Below, piece by piece: positions 43,826 to 55,189 of a stretch of DNA of 64,000 nt. The translations under genes and the position numbers were made by a program. The notes beneath the pieces were generated by a model, which worked only from the letters and a program-made list of their open reading frames with translations, did not search any database and was not told the DNA's origin. Each line of letters begins with the position of its first letter. Position 1 is the first letter of the stretch. Origin of the DNA: Artemia franciscana (taxonomy: Eukaryota; Arthropoda; Branchiopoda; Anostraca; Artemiidae); contig NC_088873.1 in the NCBI RefSeq assembly GCF_032884065.1, positions 40,633,403-40,697,402 on the forward strand, read 5' to 3'.

Positions 43826-44375
43826 GTCAAATAGGGCGAAATAATCACGTGGAATTTTACGCGTTGATGTGTTCCTTTATGTCAAACAGGGCGAAATAAT
43901 CACGTGGGATTTTACGTGTTGATGTGTTCCTTTATGTCAAACAGGGCGAAATAATCACGTGGAATTTTACGCGTTGATGTGTTCCTTTATGTCAAACAGG
44001 GCGAAATAATCACGTGGAATTTTACGCGTTGATGTGTTCCTTTATGTCAAACAGGGCGAAATAATCACGTGGGATTTTACGTGTTGATGTGTTCCTTTAT
44101 GTCAAACAGGGCGAAATAATCACGTGGAATTTTACGTGTTGATGTGTTCCTTTATGTCAAACAGGGCGAAATAATCACGTGGAATTTTACGTGTTGATGT
44201 GTTCCTTTATGTCAAACAGGGCGAAATAATCACGTGGAATTTTACGCGTTGATGTGTTCCTTTATGTCAAACAGGGCGAAATAATCACGTGGAATTTTAC
44301 GTGTTGATGTGCTCCTTTATGTCAAACAAGGCGAAATAATCACGTGGAATTTTACGTGTTGATGTGTTCCTTTAC
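43826..44375 (+). repeat. 55-bp minisatellite, ten copies
   Basis: Ten head-to-tail units start at 43826 and every 55 bp to 44321. Each has the form GTCAAACAGGGCGAAATAAT, CACGTGGAATTTTACGCGTT, GATGTGTTCCTTTAT. Only a few positions vary (GGAATT/GGGATT; ACGCGTT/ACGTGTT; one GTTCC to GCTCC). Every unit carries the palindromic E-box CACGTG. It lies in the intron between the TM4/TM5 and TM6/TM7 exons of the receptor. Confidence 0.97.
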
Positions 44376-46429
44376 TGGCTTGTGTAAAGCAACGTAAAAC
44401 GCTTGGTTAAAGGATTTGGGTCGTTCATTTTACTGGCTTGCATTTTCACAAAGGAAAACGAGAGAAATGATCAGATTTGAATGAGAGGGGGGGGGGCTAT
44501 TTGGCTTCATTTTCAAGATATGTTTAAAGAATAATGTGATGGGCTAGTAAAGATGCATCACAGACCAGCGTAATAAAAGAATTACAAGAGGGAGAAAATA
44601 GCAGGGAGAAAAAGAAAACCAAAAGAAAAAGGAAAAAAGGAGGCAAAAGAAAAAGCCCCCATCACCTAAAAAAGGACAAATCGTCTCTCATTCATAATAG
44701 GCGACGCTTACTTACACATCGTTTTGTATAATTTTATGAAATATAAAGCACAGTTTAGTTAAATGAAGCTTTAAAATAAATATCAGAAATATATTTCTGC
44801 AATAAGAAGGGAGGTATCACCCCGGAACACCCTTATTCCGGCTTAGTCTAAATAAAGGAGAATGAGAGATGAGGCGTTACGGGGGCATTAAAAAAAAAGA
44901 ACAGAGACAAAATGAAAATCGAATAATCTAGAGTTCAAAAACGTTGTTACAGTTATTTTAAAGGCACCAAACGATTGACACTTTCTAGTGTCAAGGATGA
45001 CACTTTCAGATGACGACACTTTAAGATGAACAATGATTGACACTTTCCATGATGACAATAGTGACAATTATTAGAATGCCTTTACTCAGGTAAAGACATT
45101 CCTTTCGATGCAGAGAATGCTAGTTGTTGGTAAATTACAAACTAAACAGAAGTTTACAAGAATTATTGACGTTTATGTAAAGGAAATGCAGCTCCTACTT
45201 TCAGGCAAATAGATTGACTACCTAGGGCTTATTCAGGATTTCTGTTCGAGGGGGGCTGTTTTTTAGGGGGGTATTACAAAAAAAGTACTTTAAATACACA
45301 TCAAAAATTGCTTTATATGCAGTTTTGCCATTTTTTTACGAACCAGAGAAAGATTTCAGTGGTAAGAAGGGGATCTAACCCGGTGAACCAGCTCTGGATA
45401 CAGCTTGTTGACCACCAGCATATAATTAAATCTAACAAATAAAAACAATTGCATAATTTTAAATGTAAATTCACATAAAGTTTAACTTACTTTTTGGAAA
45501 AAGAGTATAATAAGTGCAGTAATTAGAATGGCACAAAAAATAACAATAACAGATGCAGAAATAGATACAAATATATCAAATATCGTCGAAAAATATTTTA
45601 GACTTTTTGAAGTGTTCCATCAAAATTAAATAATAGTTCAGAGCTTGGTACCCAAGTGATGAACCTGTCACCAATATCAATACAAAGATGTAATGAACTT
45701 GCAAGGAAGTAGACGAATCGGTTAGGGTAATTCCCAAGGAGGGAATTTTTTCAAAATGAGACTTGTAGCCTACATTGCTAAATTGTTGTTTTCCTGTATG
45801 TTAATTCAAGATACTAACAATTTTTTCTTGCAAAAGGTGTTTTTCTTTCCCTACTCGGCAGAACCGTTAAAAATCGCTAGAACCGTTAAAAAAGGCAGAT
45901 TTTGAAACCAAATTCTTTTGTTATATTCCAGCTCGCGCCATTATTTGATTCGAGCTGGATTCAATTTGCTATGCAAGGCGGTTAAGTTCAAACACACTTG
46001 CAGAAAGAGCTAATATTAAGGCGACGGTTCGCATCAAGCCTGATACATGACTTCTAATTGAGACGCTTTTGCCACGGTGAAAATCACGGTCATTTAAAAT
46101 AGAGCGTAATAAAGAATAATAGACCGTAAATCGAAATTGCTATGTAAGTCATTACTAGACTTTACGATGAGAGGAGGCACATTTTTGACCGAATCCTAAT
46201 AAAAAAAAAGTCTAAAAAGTTTCCATCAAGTCTGCCCCTACCCCCACTGCTGCAGTCAACATAAACACATGCCACAAGAACAAGCTCAAACGAAGGCACT
46301 GTATGACAAATCTTTTCACCACTTAATTTGTTTTTAATGTTTCTTTATTTGTTATCTATTTATTTTTTTATTTATTTATTATTAGTTTTACTTTTGAAGA
46401 ACTACAGAATATAAGAAAATGAGTTGATA
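44376..46429. other. Receptor intron, middle part
   Basis: Contains a short hairpin TTGACACT-TTCT-AGTGTCAA near 44975-44994 followed by several GACACTTT repeats (to about 45050). At 45491-45745 there is a possible degraded minus-strand coding piece, reported separately. Otherwise AT-rich with no recognised gene. Confidence 0.4.
45491..45745 (-). pseudogene. Possible degraded membrane-protein exon
   Basis: The minus-strand frame reads FVYFLASSLHLC, RFITWVPSSELLFNFDGTLQ and then a stop. One frame over, KYFSTIFDIFVSISASVIVI and FCAILITALIILFFQK give a strongly hydrophobic helix ending exactly at a consensus donor (GTAAGT, complement of 45485-45490). It looks like an extracellular segment plus one transmembrane helix with a frameshift between. 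I do not recognise the family, and it could be chance or repeat-derived. Confidence 0.25.
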
Positions 46430-47060
46430 TTTTATTGCATAAATGTGTTATTGTTGAAGTTCAGAGTTCAGAACAAACGAAATACTTTGTATTTCTCCCC
46501 TTTTACTGTCCCAAAGGAAAAATGGTTCTTCTCGATTTATTCCGAATCTTAAAGAGTTAAACAAAAACGTTAAATGCTGCCATTTTAAAATGGAAAAGTG
46601 TTAGTCTGCGGTTCTCTTAATGACAAAAATTATTACATGACCTCTGTTGACCTTGTCGATTTTTATTATTCATATCTTGTTTGTCGTGATGATCAAATGT
46701 GGCTTTGTTTGAAGCGAACTATTGCTAGGTTTACCCGTGTATGCCAAATTGGTTGTCAGGAGCCCCAAGGGTTCTTACAAAACTCATGAAACCCGTTTTC
46801 TCCCTACTTCGACGAAAAGAATATTTGTCTTGTTTACTTGAATGTTTCAACCTTTCTGGGAATAGTATTTTCAGAATGTCAAAAGAACATTCATGAAACA
46901 GTGAAATTACTATCAGAATTGAGATTTGTGATTCAACTGGGAAAGCCCGTTCTTATTTCAAGTTATCAAATAGAATTTTTAGGTTTTCTGTTATTCATGA
47001 TCAATGCGTATTTTCCTGCCGGAAAGGGAAATTTCGGATGTGTTTTCAATGCTTCTTAGT
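46430..47060 (+). pseudogene. DIRS-like reverse transcriptase fragment
   Basis: FIPNLKELNKNVK, NYYMTSVDLVDFYYSYLV (motif A, usually SIDLKDAYYS), then in another frame SGAPRVLTKLMKPVFSLLRR and finally ECQKNIHETVKLLSELRFVI with QIEFLGFLLF. The order fits DIRS/Ngaro RT. The YxDD box is deleted at about 46835 and several frameshifts are present, so it is inactive. Confidence 0.7.
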
Positions 47061-47239
47061 TAAGAATCGACTATGATTAAAAATTGGCTGAAACTCTAGG
47101 TTTTTTTTTGTTTCAACCTTCCCAGCAGTGGATAGTGATTGAAGTAGAAACCATTGCTCTAGGAGCCCAGAGTTTCAAACTCGTGCTTGATATGGCTCTC
47201 AGAGTCCTGAAATTAGTTCTAGGAACGTAAGATCTAGCT

Positions 47240-48115
47240 CTAGGAGCCCACAAATAGGTTCTAGAACCACCAGAAATGGAACTGAATGCCGCATGAGAAA
47301 TCCATGACCAAAGAAATGACAGGAAGTAGAAGGCTAAACCGGAAAAGCACAAAGGCAAAAAGAATAAAAGAAAGCACGTCAAATGACGCTCTTTTTAAAA
47401 AGGTTTCTGAAAAAGGCTCTGATGCCAAGGAAGGTCCCCAGACCCATAAAAAACTTGCCAAAGTTACAAACAGAGGTTTCTCTGAGCCTCTGGAAATCGG
47501 GAAGCTGAATGATTTTTTTGAGGGCCACACTAGGCCTCCGAATACCGATAACATTATTGTTCCCAAGGTTAACAATAAAACTTGGGCTACTCTCTCATCA
47601 CGGGCTAAACAGAGGGATGCTAATGCACTTCAAGTGTAGCGGACTATTCTTCACTCAACCTTTTATGTTTTAGAGGTAGCAAATGTGATTCCTGAGCTTG
47701 AAAACCATGATATCAAAGAAAAAGCTGTCAAGAGCCTAAGATACAGTCACACACTTACTCACATACTTGGCTCCACATACTCACTCACATAATTGGCTCC
47801 ATTAATCATGATCTCATTCTAAAAAGACGTCATGCGATGATGCTCGAAGTGATTCCAGCTTTATGTGCTCCTGAAATCAAAGTGACAGAGTTTCTTTTTG
47901 GATCCAAATCCGTGATGGATTTGGAAAAATCTTTTGGAGGATCAAAAACCGTGAAGGGGAGCTGGCCTACCATTATCGCCACTGGAAGAACGAGGCCCCC
48001 CGTCCAAACTATCGCAAAAATTAGATTCTTTATTTTACCGGAAAGCGGAGTCATTGAGTGCTCAAGCAATAAAAAACGCGTAGGGCAATTTTGCGACAAA
48101 GCTAACGTTAATATC
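47240..48115 (+). pseudogene. DIRS-like gag-type frame
   Basis: The open frame 47286-47639 is basic at its start (RRLNRKSTKAKRIKE) and includes PPNTDNIIVPKVNNKTWATL. After a frame change, VIPELENHDIKEKAVKSLRY (about 47690) and MMLEVIPALCAPEIKVTEFL with FGSKSVMDLEKSF follow. I place it as the first ORF of the DIRS-like element from its position and composition. Its function is capsid-like packaging by analogy only. Confidence 0.5.
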
Positions 48116-48700
48116 CGATGTAAGTTCGGAACTGCAATTGTGGCTGGATATTGCCAATCATTCTTCTAAAGCAATTGAGCCTAGATCAGTTGACAAATAT
48201 TTGTGTAATAATGCATCAAAACTAGCTGAGGCATTTGTGGATGAATACTCCATGAAACCGGCCACAGGTAAATGGTTCTCAGAAGAAAAGAGATTTGACA
48301 TCAACGTTTTAGAGACAAAACTGTTTATCTGGGATTAAAAAGCTTTGCTCAGGATAGCAAAGGCATGCATGCCTGGATGTGTTCAGTCAATACAACCGCA
48401 GCAGCTTACATAAATACAAAGAGAGGATCAAATTCTGACTTTTGTAATTATTTCGAAAATAAGGTCTGGCAGCTAGTTTTGCAGGGCAAAGGGTGGATAT
48501 CTGCAGAACGTATGCCTGAAGTGGTTAAATCCCTGATGAAGTAACACAAAAATTTGATAATGCAAAAGATGGTTGACTATTTAAAATTATGAACTCTTTG
48601 GTATCTCAGTTGATAACCATTGATTTGTTTCCAACTAGTCAAAACTTTCAGATTGAACCATTTGTTTCTTGGAAACCAGATCCAGAATGTTTTTCATAGA
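48116..48700 (+). pseudogene. DIRS-like RNase H fragment
   Basis: SELQLWLDIANHSSKAIEP, DKYLCNNASKLAEAFVDEYS (the usual DASxxGWG block is altered), GKWFSEEKRFDINVLETK with the catalytic Glu position, KSFAQDSKGMHAWM and AAYINTKRGSNSDFCNYF follow the RNase H order seen in DIRS elements. Frame changes occur at about 48320 and 48540. Confidence 0.65.
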
Positions 48701-48949
48701 TAGAGTTGCAACAAGCTGGACGCCTCATTTCTTCTATACATTTCCCCATTTAGTTTACTTCTGAAGAGCCTTAAGAAGGTAGAAACGGATCTGACAACTG
48801 GTATTTTGATCAATCCAGACATAACTCTAATATCCCTTACTATTAAGGCTATTAGTAGGAAGTCCGGTACTTCTACCTGGTGATATTTTCATTTTGTCTC
48901 TCCCACAGAAACCGTACCATTCATTGTCCAAGACATTATGCCTAGTGGC

Positions 48950-49570
48950 TTGCACCGTCTCTGGCAAGGTTTTTACCGCCAAGGATATTCTCCTTCCATA
49001 GTCCGTATTATCTTGGATGGATAGCGGGATTTAACTAGGTGCCAGTAAAAGGTTTATTAAAAAATGATGGACTGTTGTCGAAGAAACGTGATTCAGCCCT
49101 TGGATTCAACTCCGCCGGAGACCTTGTCCTTTCTTACGGAGCTTCTTTACTCAGGTGTTAGTCCATTAATACGGCAAGCAGTGCTTGATCGGCAATTTAA
49201 TCAAGCCTTCAGTTAGGCATTAGTCAAATCATAAGAAGCTCAAGAGAGGTGTCTTTCATAGAAGGCATAGTCTTCCCAAGCTTACTAGTATTTGGGACGC
49301 AAAACGCTTATTTGATTTCTTTAGATTAACATATATTTTATATCGAAAATCTTCAACTGAGACACTAACACAAAAACTAGCAGCTTCATTGATTTTATCA
49401 GCTTGTGAAACAGTTCAGATTTAATCCAGTTTGTCACTTAGTAATATGATACATAATGGCGACGAAATTTTTGTTTCTCAAATCTATGTGCTGTTAAAAA
49501 CAACGAAACCGTGCAACCACAATTCAGTGGTTAAATTTCGGCCTCCCCTTTTTCCCGGTGACGCATCTTG
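48950..49570 (+). pseudogene. Tyrosine recombinase-like C-terminal remnant
   Basis: Across several frames: RHSLPKLTSIWDAKRLFDFF near 49270, TETLTQKLAASLILSACETV near 49360, then SLSNMIHNGDEIFV and VVKFRPPLFPGDAS. This is the LTxKLxxLLALxTxxRxQxL...I region at the start of DIRS-type recombinase catalytic domains. The catalytic Arg is not evident (CETVQI), and the box II residues were not found. Confidence 0.45.
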
Positions 49571-49628
49571 CTACTTATATTAGAATAATATCATGAAAAG
49601 AGAAATCACCAATGCTACAGCACAAACA

Positions 49629-49629
<1 letters not shown>

Positions 49630-49676
<47 letters not shown>
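49630..49676. repeat. Poly(A) tract, 47 bases
   Basis: Uninterrupted A-run shortly after the DIRS-like remnant. DIRS elements do not normally end in poly(A), so it is either a simple repeat or the tail of another element whose body I cannot see. Confidence 0.95.
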
Positions 49677-49678
<2 letters not shown>

Positions 49679-50519
49679 AGACAGAAGGAGAAAAGGAAGA
49701 CTGTTTTCCTAAATTAGTGATTAATATAGACCAGCACTTGAATGAGGCCTTAACCCTACTCATCCATACAATCACATAGGTCAAACAGCATAGCCACACA
49801 CAATCAACCATAAAGAATAATCCATGGACAGGCAGTCATGTCGTCAATAAGTATAAGTCGTCATTTACCAAACATATCAAAATCGAGACAACGCATTTTT
49901 TCTTACATACTGTAAGCCTCATATTGCTGCGTCCAAGTCATCTATTTCCAGATGGATCTAAGAAGTGTTATTTCTTCCAGTTTTAGATCTCAATATTTAC
50001 GGTAGTCATAGCACCAGGTTTACTCAGTGTTCCACCTTAAAGCAAGGTTCTATGACAAAGTAATAGCAAGTAGACGACAGTTATCTGTCTTTGGAATTTA
50101 TTCATTGTATTTGTTGTATTTGAAATATCTTATAGCTTCTTTTTACAAATAGGGCTGTTATTGATTGTTAGTGCTGGTTTAGCTCAATGAAAGTTTTCTA
50201 AACTAATTTCGTTTCGTTTTTGATAAACAAAATTTTAAGTTTTTCAATATCCCCCTTTCAACATAAAAATATTTTTTTCAACATCAAAGTTTCAAAACAT
50301 CCAAGTGATGTTTTTCACGATTAAAATTTAAAAGTTCAACAATCACCCCCTGGATTCCCTGAAAGTAGTCACAAGTAGTTGTAGCAGCTTTCTGACTGAT
50401 TGTAGACAATCAGTCTCGTTGGCCAACAAGTTGACCGATAGTTTGTGTTAATTTTGTTTGACATTCCTCTCACACTTTCTTAAAATTTTAGCTTAGTATC
50501 ATTGGCTTTTATGGACATT
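49677..50519. other. Stretch without assignable feature
   Basis: AT-rich receptor intron; no gene or clear repeat was recognised. Confidence 0.35.
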
Positions 50520-52640
50520 CAGGATCAAACAAGCCACCTCTTTCCGATAACCAACCTTGTATATAAGCAATGGGCAACTTATAGAATTTACAACACTTGC
50601 CCAGGGGTTGTGGGGAATTGCGTCACCCCCGAAAGTATAGTTATTTGACTTTCAACAATTTTGAACAAGATGGCTGTTGAAATATTCGAATTAAATATCT
50701 TTGGAGGGAGAGCAGCTAAAAAGAGAATAGGAGGGGGATTGGTTGCCCTCTTACCACAATTAAGCATCTTCCTTAACATGCCCTGAAAGTTTAGACTTAA
50801 TACTCTCGGTCGTTCTTGAGATAAGACAAATACACTTTTTTGGTCAACTGGATGTACATAGTATCTTTTGATTTAGTTTAACTCGCTTTCAGTATTCCCC
50901 AAAAATTCACCTTAATACCTTTAGAATTTTTGAACACCCTAGAACCAATTATCCCCCCTTTCCTTAATGATAAATCCTGCGAGTAAAAAATAGGCAAATT
51001 ACATAACTTACAATCCTTGCCCCAGGGTTGTTGGGGGGGCATTGCGTCTCAGAGGCACAGCTTCTAGATCTTTTGACTGCTTTGACCAAAATCTTTATTT
51101 TAAAATTATGATTAGTGATAAGAGAAGGGAGCACCTAAAAAGGGCAAGGGGGCTGGCCGCTCCCCCCAGTAACTCTTCAATGTGTCCCTCAACAGGTCCT
51201 GAAAGTTTCAAATTAATACCATCAGTCGTTCTTAAAATATTACGGATCCTCCTTTTTGATAAACTGGCTGTTCAGCTTTATTGTGCTCGGAATCTCTCTC
51301 CGCATCTACGGGGGTTTATGTCATTCCAATAGGTATAGTATTTGAGCTTTAGACTATTTTCAACAAGATGTCAATTTAAAATTTTGATAAAATCTTTTTG
51401 GAGGGATGACAGCTCTGAAGGGCCTGGGAGGGTGCTGGCAGCCCTTCAATCGCTTTTCAACATCCTCCTCAACATGTCCTGAGAGTTTCAACTTAATACC
51501 CTCTGCTGTAGCCCTTCAATCGCTTGTCAACATCCTCCTCAGCATGTCCTGAGAGTTTCAACTCAATACCCTCTGCTGTTCTTAAGATATTGCAGAAATT
51601 TTCTTTCTTTTTTTAAACTCAGTGCGCATATTGCATTTTGATTTAGTACAACATATCCCTCAACATCCTTCAAAATTTCGTCTTAATGCTGTTAGTCTTT
51701 TCGGATTTACACACACTCAAATATTTCTCCTTTTCCTAATGATAAATCCTACATGCAAATAATTGGCAAATTGCGTAATTTACAATCCTTACCCCGGGGC
51801 TATGGGGGGCATAGCATCCCTTGAAGTATAGCTCAGAGACCTTTTGATCAGTTTGAACAAAATGACTACTGTGATCAGCGTTGAGCAGAGGAGGAGCCTA
51901 AAAAGAGAAAGGAGAGGGTGGCGGTGGTTGCCCTCCATTCCCGCTTAGACATCTCCTCAACATACCTTGAACGTTTCACCTTGATACCCTCAGTCGTTTT
52001 TTAGATATTTCTGGCGTTCCTTTTCCACAACCAGCAAGATCAGTACTTGGTCAGTGTTCAGCATTCCTCTCAAAATTTCCTTGAATTTTCACTTAAATAC
52101 CCTTAGCCTTTTTAAAGGACCCATGATTAAGCCTGCCCTCTTTTCCATTAAAGATCCTTATGTGTCAACAATTGACAACTTGCATAGCTTATAGCCCTTG
52201 CCCCAGATGCTAAGGGGATATCAACAACGGAGGCTTTTTCAAAACTTAAATTGGACACATTTGGGAAAAAATGGCATTTGCGGAGGGGGGAGGCTAATTG
52301 CCCTCCGATCCTTTTTGACCTTTAAAAAGGGTATCATAACTTTTGATTTCCAATCCAATGAGCCCCCCCCCCCCCAAAAAACAAAGTTTATACGACCACT
52401 CCTTCTATTAAAATGTTAATAATGGGCAACTTGAATAGCTTACAGCCCTTGCGCCGGGGGACGGGGGAGGTGTTAATCCCGAAAGCAAAATTATTTGACC
52501 TTTGGTCAAGTTTGAACGAAATGGCTATCTTGAAATTTCGATCTGACATATTTTGGAAAAGGGGGTGGGAGGGGGGACTGGTACTCCTTCTGTCACTTTT
52601 GAAGACAGCCTTGCTATACTTTACCCCCTCCCCCAATGTT
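50520..52640. repeat. Tandem array, family M, inverted relative to 13330
   Basis: Diverged units near 50580, 51000, 51350, 51770, 52180 and 52420, each with TTACAGCCCTTGCxCCxGGG, a G-run, AAATGGCTATCTTGAAATTT-like text, a GGTTGCCCTCC block and, in most, CATGTCCTGAAAGTTTCAAC. A recent 71-bp exact-looking duplication is present at 51440-51510 and 51511-51581 (CCCTTCAATCGCTTxTCAAC). Confidence 0.75.
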
Positions 52641-53169
52641 CAAATATATAGCCATTAAATATTTTCAATGCATTATAACTTTTCAGTTTTTGTTGCGTCA
52701 CAGTTGATTCAATTTACATGTGCACGGGTTAAAACAACAGACAAAATAGAATTTAGCTTGAAAGCTTTCTTTCAAAGCTTTCTTCATTATAAAAAATATC
52801 GTTATAAAAAAGCACTAAGTCTTTTTTTTTTAATGATTTCTTTTTCATTCAGGAAATAATATTCATTGTATATCAACCTTCTTATTCTTCAATGATTCCA
52901 TTTCTGTCCTATTTGAAGATGTAGATGGTGTATTCATTTCTATTCTTGAAAGTTTTAAAACAAAAGAATCGAATCATGGAATGATAGATTTTAGGAAGCA
53001 AAAACACCTTAAATATCAGGGAAAAAGAGTTGACCTGAACAAATTTGGTATCATAGACCTGTATAACAATAACAGGAATCATAGAGCATTAATTTTGCAA
53101 TTAACTAGGCTCGCATGTATGTTTGGAAAATATATATCTTTTAATATGGCAAATTTAATATCTTTTAAT
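52641..53169. other. Stretch without assignable feature
   Basis: AT-rich intronic sequence. The short open frames at 52668-52859 and 52981-53172 show no family motif. Confidence 0.35.
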
Positions 53170-53760
53170 TAAATTAACAAGATCACTCATAAAATGTACA
53201 TGGGAATAGATCCTCTGGTATACGAAGGACGTGGCCAAGGTGCGTCCATCTCCTACGTTTCAAAAGGACAGTAACTAATATTTGACCGGTTTTCTGGCCA
53301 CACTCCTATGTTCGCAACCTCTTCTTGCCACGATATGTTCAGTGTTCTTCTAAGGCACATATTTTAAAGGGTTAAGACGCGTTTCTCCAGTTGGAAATTT
53401 ATTTTCCAGCACTCACATGCAAAGGGGAGAATGGACATCACGTTGCTATTCATAAGGCGGAGATCGAAGCAAATAGAGCTCATATTTTCTAATATGCCAT
53501 GTTGGTTTCAACTTATTAAAAGCCGACATAGCTTCTCCAATCTGCCCCTTGATTTCGTTGATTATTTCAACATTATAATCAATCCAACTACCAAGGAACT
53601 TAAGTTCATTGACCTGTTCAATCGCTTTATCTTTGCGTTTCAGTGTCACCAGAGAGTCAGAATTCTTACTGACTTTCACTATAAACCCCACTTTTACGGC
53701 CTTCCCATCTATGGCTTCGAATAGCAGCTGCAGTGGCTGTTTCACTTATTCGAGAAAAAC
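53170..53760 (-). pseudogene. LINE ORF2 C-terminal fragment
   Basis: The minus-strand frame 53745-53446 contains FIVKVSKNSDSLVTLKRKDK, VNELKFLGSWIDYNVEIINE and IKGQIGEAMSAFNKLKPTW, the YLGSxI...EIxxRIxxAxxAFxxL region after the LINE RT core. Further downstream, in another frame, RRRWTHLGHVLRIPEDLF (about 53200-53255) gives the RWxGHVLRxP signature. Stops and frameshifts separate the parts. Confidence 0.75.
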
Positions 53761-54354
53761 AACGTGCGAGGTTAATGTCAAAAATCTGTCGGCAACAAAG
53801 CTTCACTCCAGAGTCAGGAGATTGCATTAGAATATAGTCCATAAAGATAAAAAACTAGAATAGGGATAGGACTCATCCCTGTTTGATACCAAACATAATC
53901 TTGAAGAAAGGCGCATCCCTATTTCCCCATGCCCAAACTTACAACATTTATTTCAATCAGTAAGAAAGGTCAAATAAACTATACCTAAGGGGCAATTAAA
54001 TGATTTAGGGTTAATAAGCATAGAACACAAAGAACTAGATGGAATCATCTGGGACGCAATCATCAGTAATTTTGTAGAGGCTGAAGTAAGAAAAATTAGA
54101 CTTAAATAAAAGGAATTTTTTTTTTTAATTTGGTCAAAGAATTTTGAGACAGAAGAGGAGGCCCTAATCAAGATTTTGCACAGGGCGCGAGAGAGGCCAA
54201 AACCCTCACTGTGGGTCTGATGCAAGAGTTTGGACATTTTAAAGCAATACCGAAAGACTGTAGAATTTATTTAAAATTCATATAGTACCAGACATAATTT
54301 ATAATGAAATTCTCATGTTTCAAAAGCTTTAAAGAAGAAATAAAATGACTTTAC
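53761..54354. other. Receptor intron between LINE scrap and TM4/TM5 exon
   Basis: No feature recognised. The donor of the receptor exon, GTAAAG on the minus strand, lies at 54349-54354. Confidence 0.4.
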
Positions 54355-54626
54355 CTGGGCAATACTTATTCCATTGAAGGACCTTTCTTTTTCAGTGGCT
54401 CCAAATCTGTTTGCCGCCGCTTGGCGTTTACCTTGTATGAAAATAACTCGAACTACCAACAAAAATACAACACAGTTGGTAACTATTATCAGTAGCGCAG
54501 GGACAATAAAGGTGCCATAATAAACGCCGACATGGGAGGGGGACAAACGACAAGATTCACTTCGAGGGTCACGATAATGATCCAAATTTACTGCAGCAAC
54601 AATGGAAACGATGATACCAGGAAGCC
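54355..54626 (-). CDS. Adhesion-type GPCR, TM4/TM5 exon
   Basis: A 272-bp internal exon. It begins with two bases that complete a Gly codon (AWG-LPGIIVSIVAAVN, TM4), then the second extracellular loop DHYRDPRSESCRLSPSHVG, then YYGTFIVPALLIIVTNCVVF (TM5) and the basic third intracellular loop IQGKRQAAANRFGATEKERS to SIAQ. The loop cysteine expected to bond with the top of TM3 is present (SCRL), although the CW pair common in class B receptors reads CR. The acceptor is TTTTTCTTTCTAG; the donor is CAG then GTAAAG. Both joints agree in phase with the neighbouring exons. The open frame upstream of the acceptor is intron. Confidence 0.92.
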
Positions 54627-55189
54627 CTAGAAAGAAAAATGGCACTAGTTCTAGAAAGTTCTCCACAGAAAGCTATGGAATTCAAAAGATGTTATTTTCA
54701 CAAGAGACAATTGAAAACAGATAATCGTATTTGTCGGTGAAAAAATTAACGCTTAGTTATGAAATTGGCTCGTCCTTTGGACTGATTTCTGGATCTATAA
54801 TCATGACGAGATGAATATAAAAGATGGACACGGCAAACATTGGCTGGCAGTGGGGTATTAAGTTTTGTTTCAAGAGCAGTTCTAGCGGGAATAAAATAAA
54901 ACTTGATTACTAAACGTGAATTAGAGTTTTTCTCCAGATATTAGATACTGAGCGCTAATAATGTTTTGAGATTGTGGAATTCTTAGCCAAATCGGCAAAA
55001 GAAAACCTTCGACTACCAACATTCGTTGTTTTTGAACATGCTAAGGCCCATGGCCCCATGCTAAGACCTATGATGAAAAGGCCTATGGCCCCAGTATGAT
55101 GAAAAGAGATAAGAAGTTGCGTGACAACTAAAGTACATGATATGTGTCGTTGCTTTGAAGGCTCCATTCAATAAATTAATTAAGTTGAC
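54627..55189. other. Receptor intron, start of right part
   Basis: No gene recognised. A short imperfect repeat, CTAAGGCCCATGGCCCCATG / AAAAGGCCTATGGCCCCAGT, lies at 55041-55096. Confidence 0.4.

Larger units (their letters stand above)
46430..49570 (+). mobile_element. Decayed DIRS-like tyrosine-recombinase retroelement
   Basis: A rearranged remnant with four recognisable parts on the plus strand: RT fragment (46430-47060), gag-like frame (47240-48115), RNase H (48116-48700) and a tyrosine recombinase-like segment (48950-49570). In DIRS elements RT lies between gag and RNase H. Here RT precedes gag, and gag runs directly into RNase H at about 48115, so RT was deleted from one copy and the upstream RT belongs to another or was moved. 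No split direct or inverted termini were identified. It sits inside the receptor intron, antisense to that gene. Confidence 0.65.

Noticed and set aside
43826-44375. Regularly spaced repeats resembling a CRISPR array
   Set aside because: The whole 55-bp unit is repeated with no unique spacers, and the context is eukaryotic; it is a minisatellite.
47113-47575. Minus-strand open frames opposite the gag-like frame
   Set aside because: They overlap the plus-strand retroelement frame and have no family signature.
49630-49676. Poly(A) run as the tail of a processed pseudogene
   Set aside because: No host-gene-like sequence, target duplication or polyadenylation signal was found next to it.
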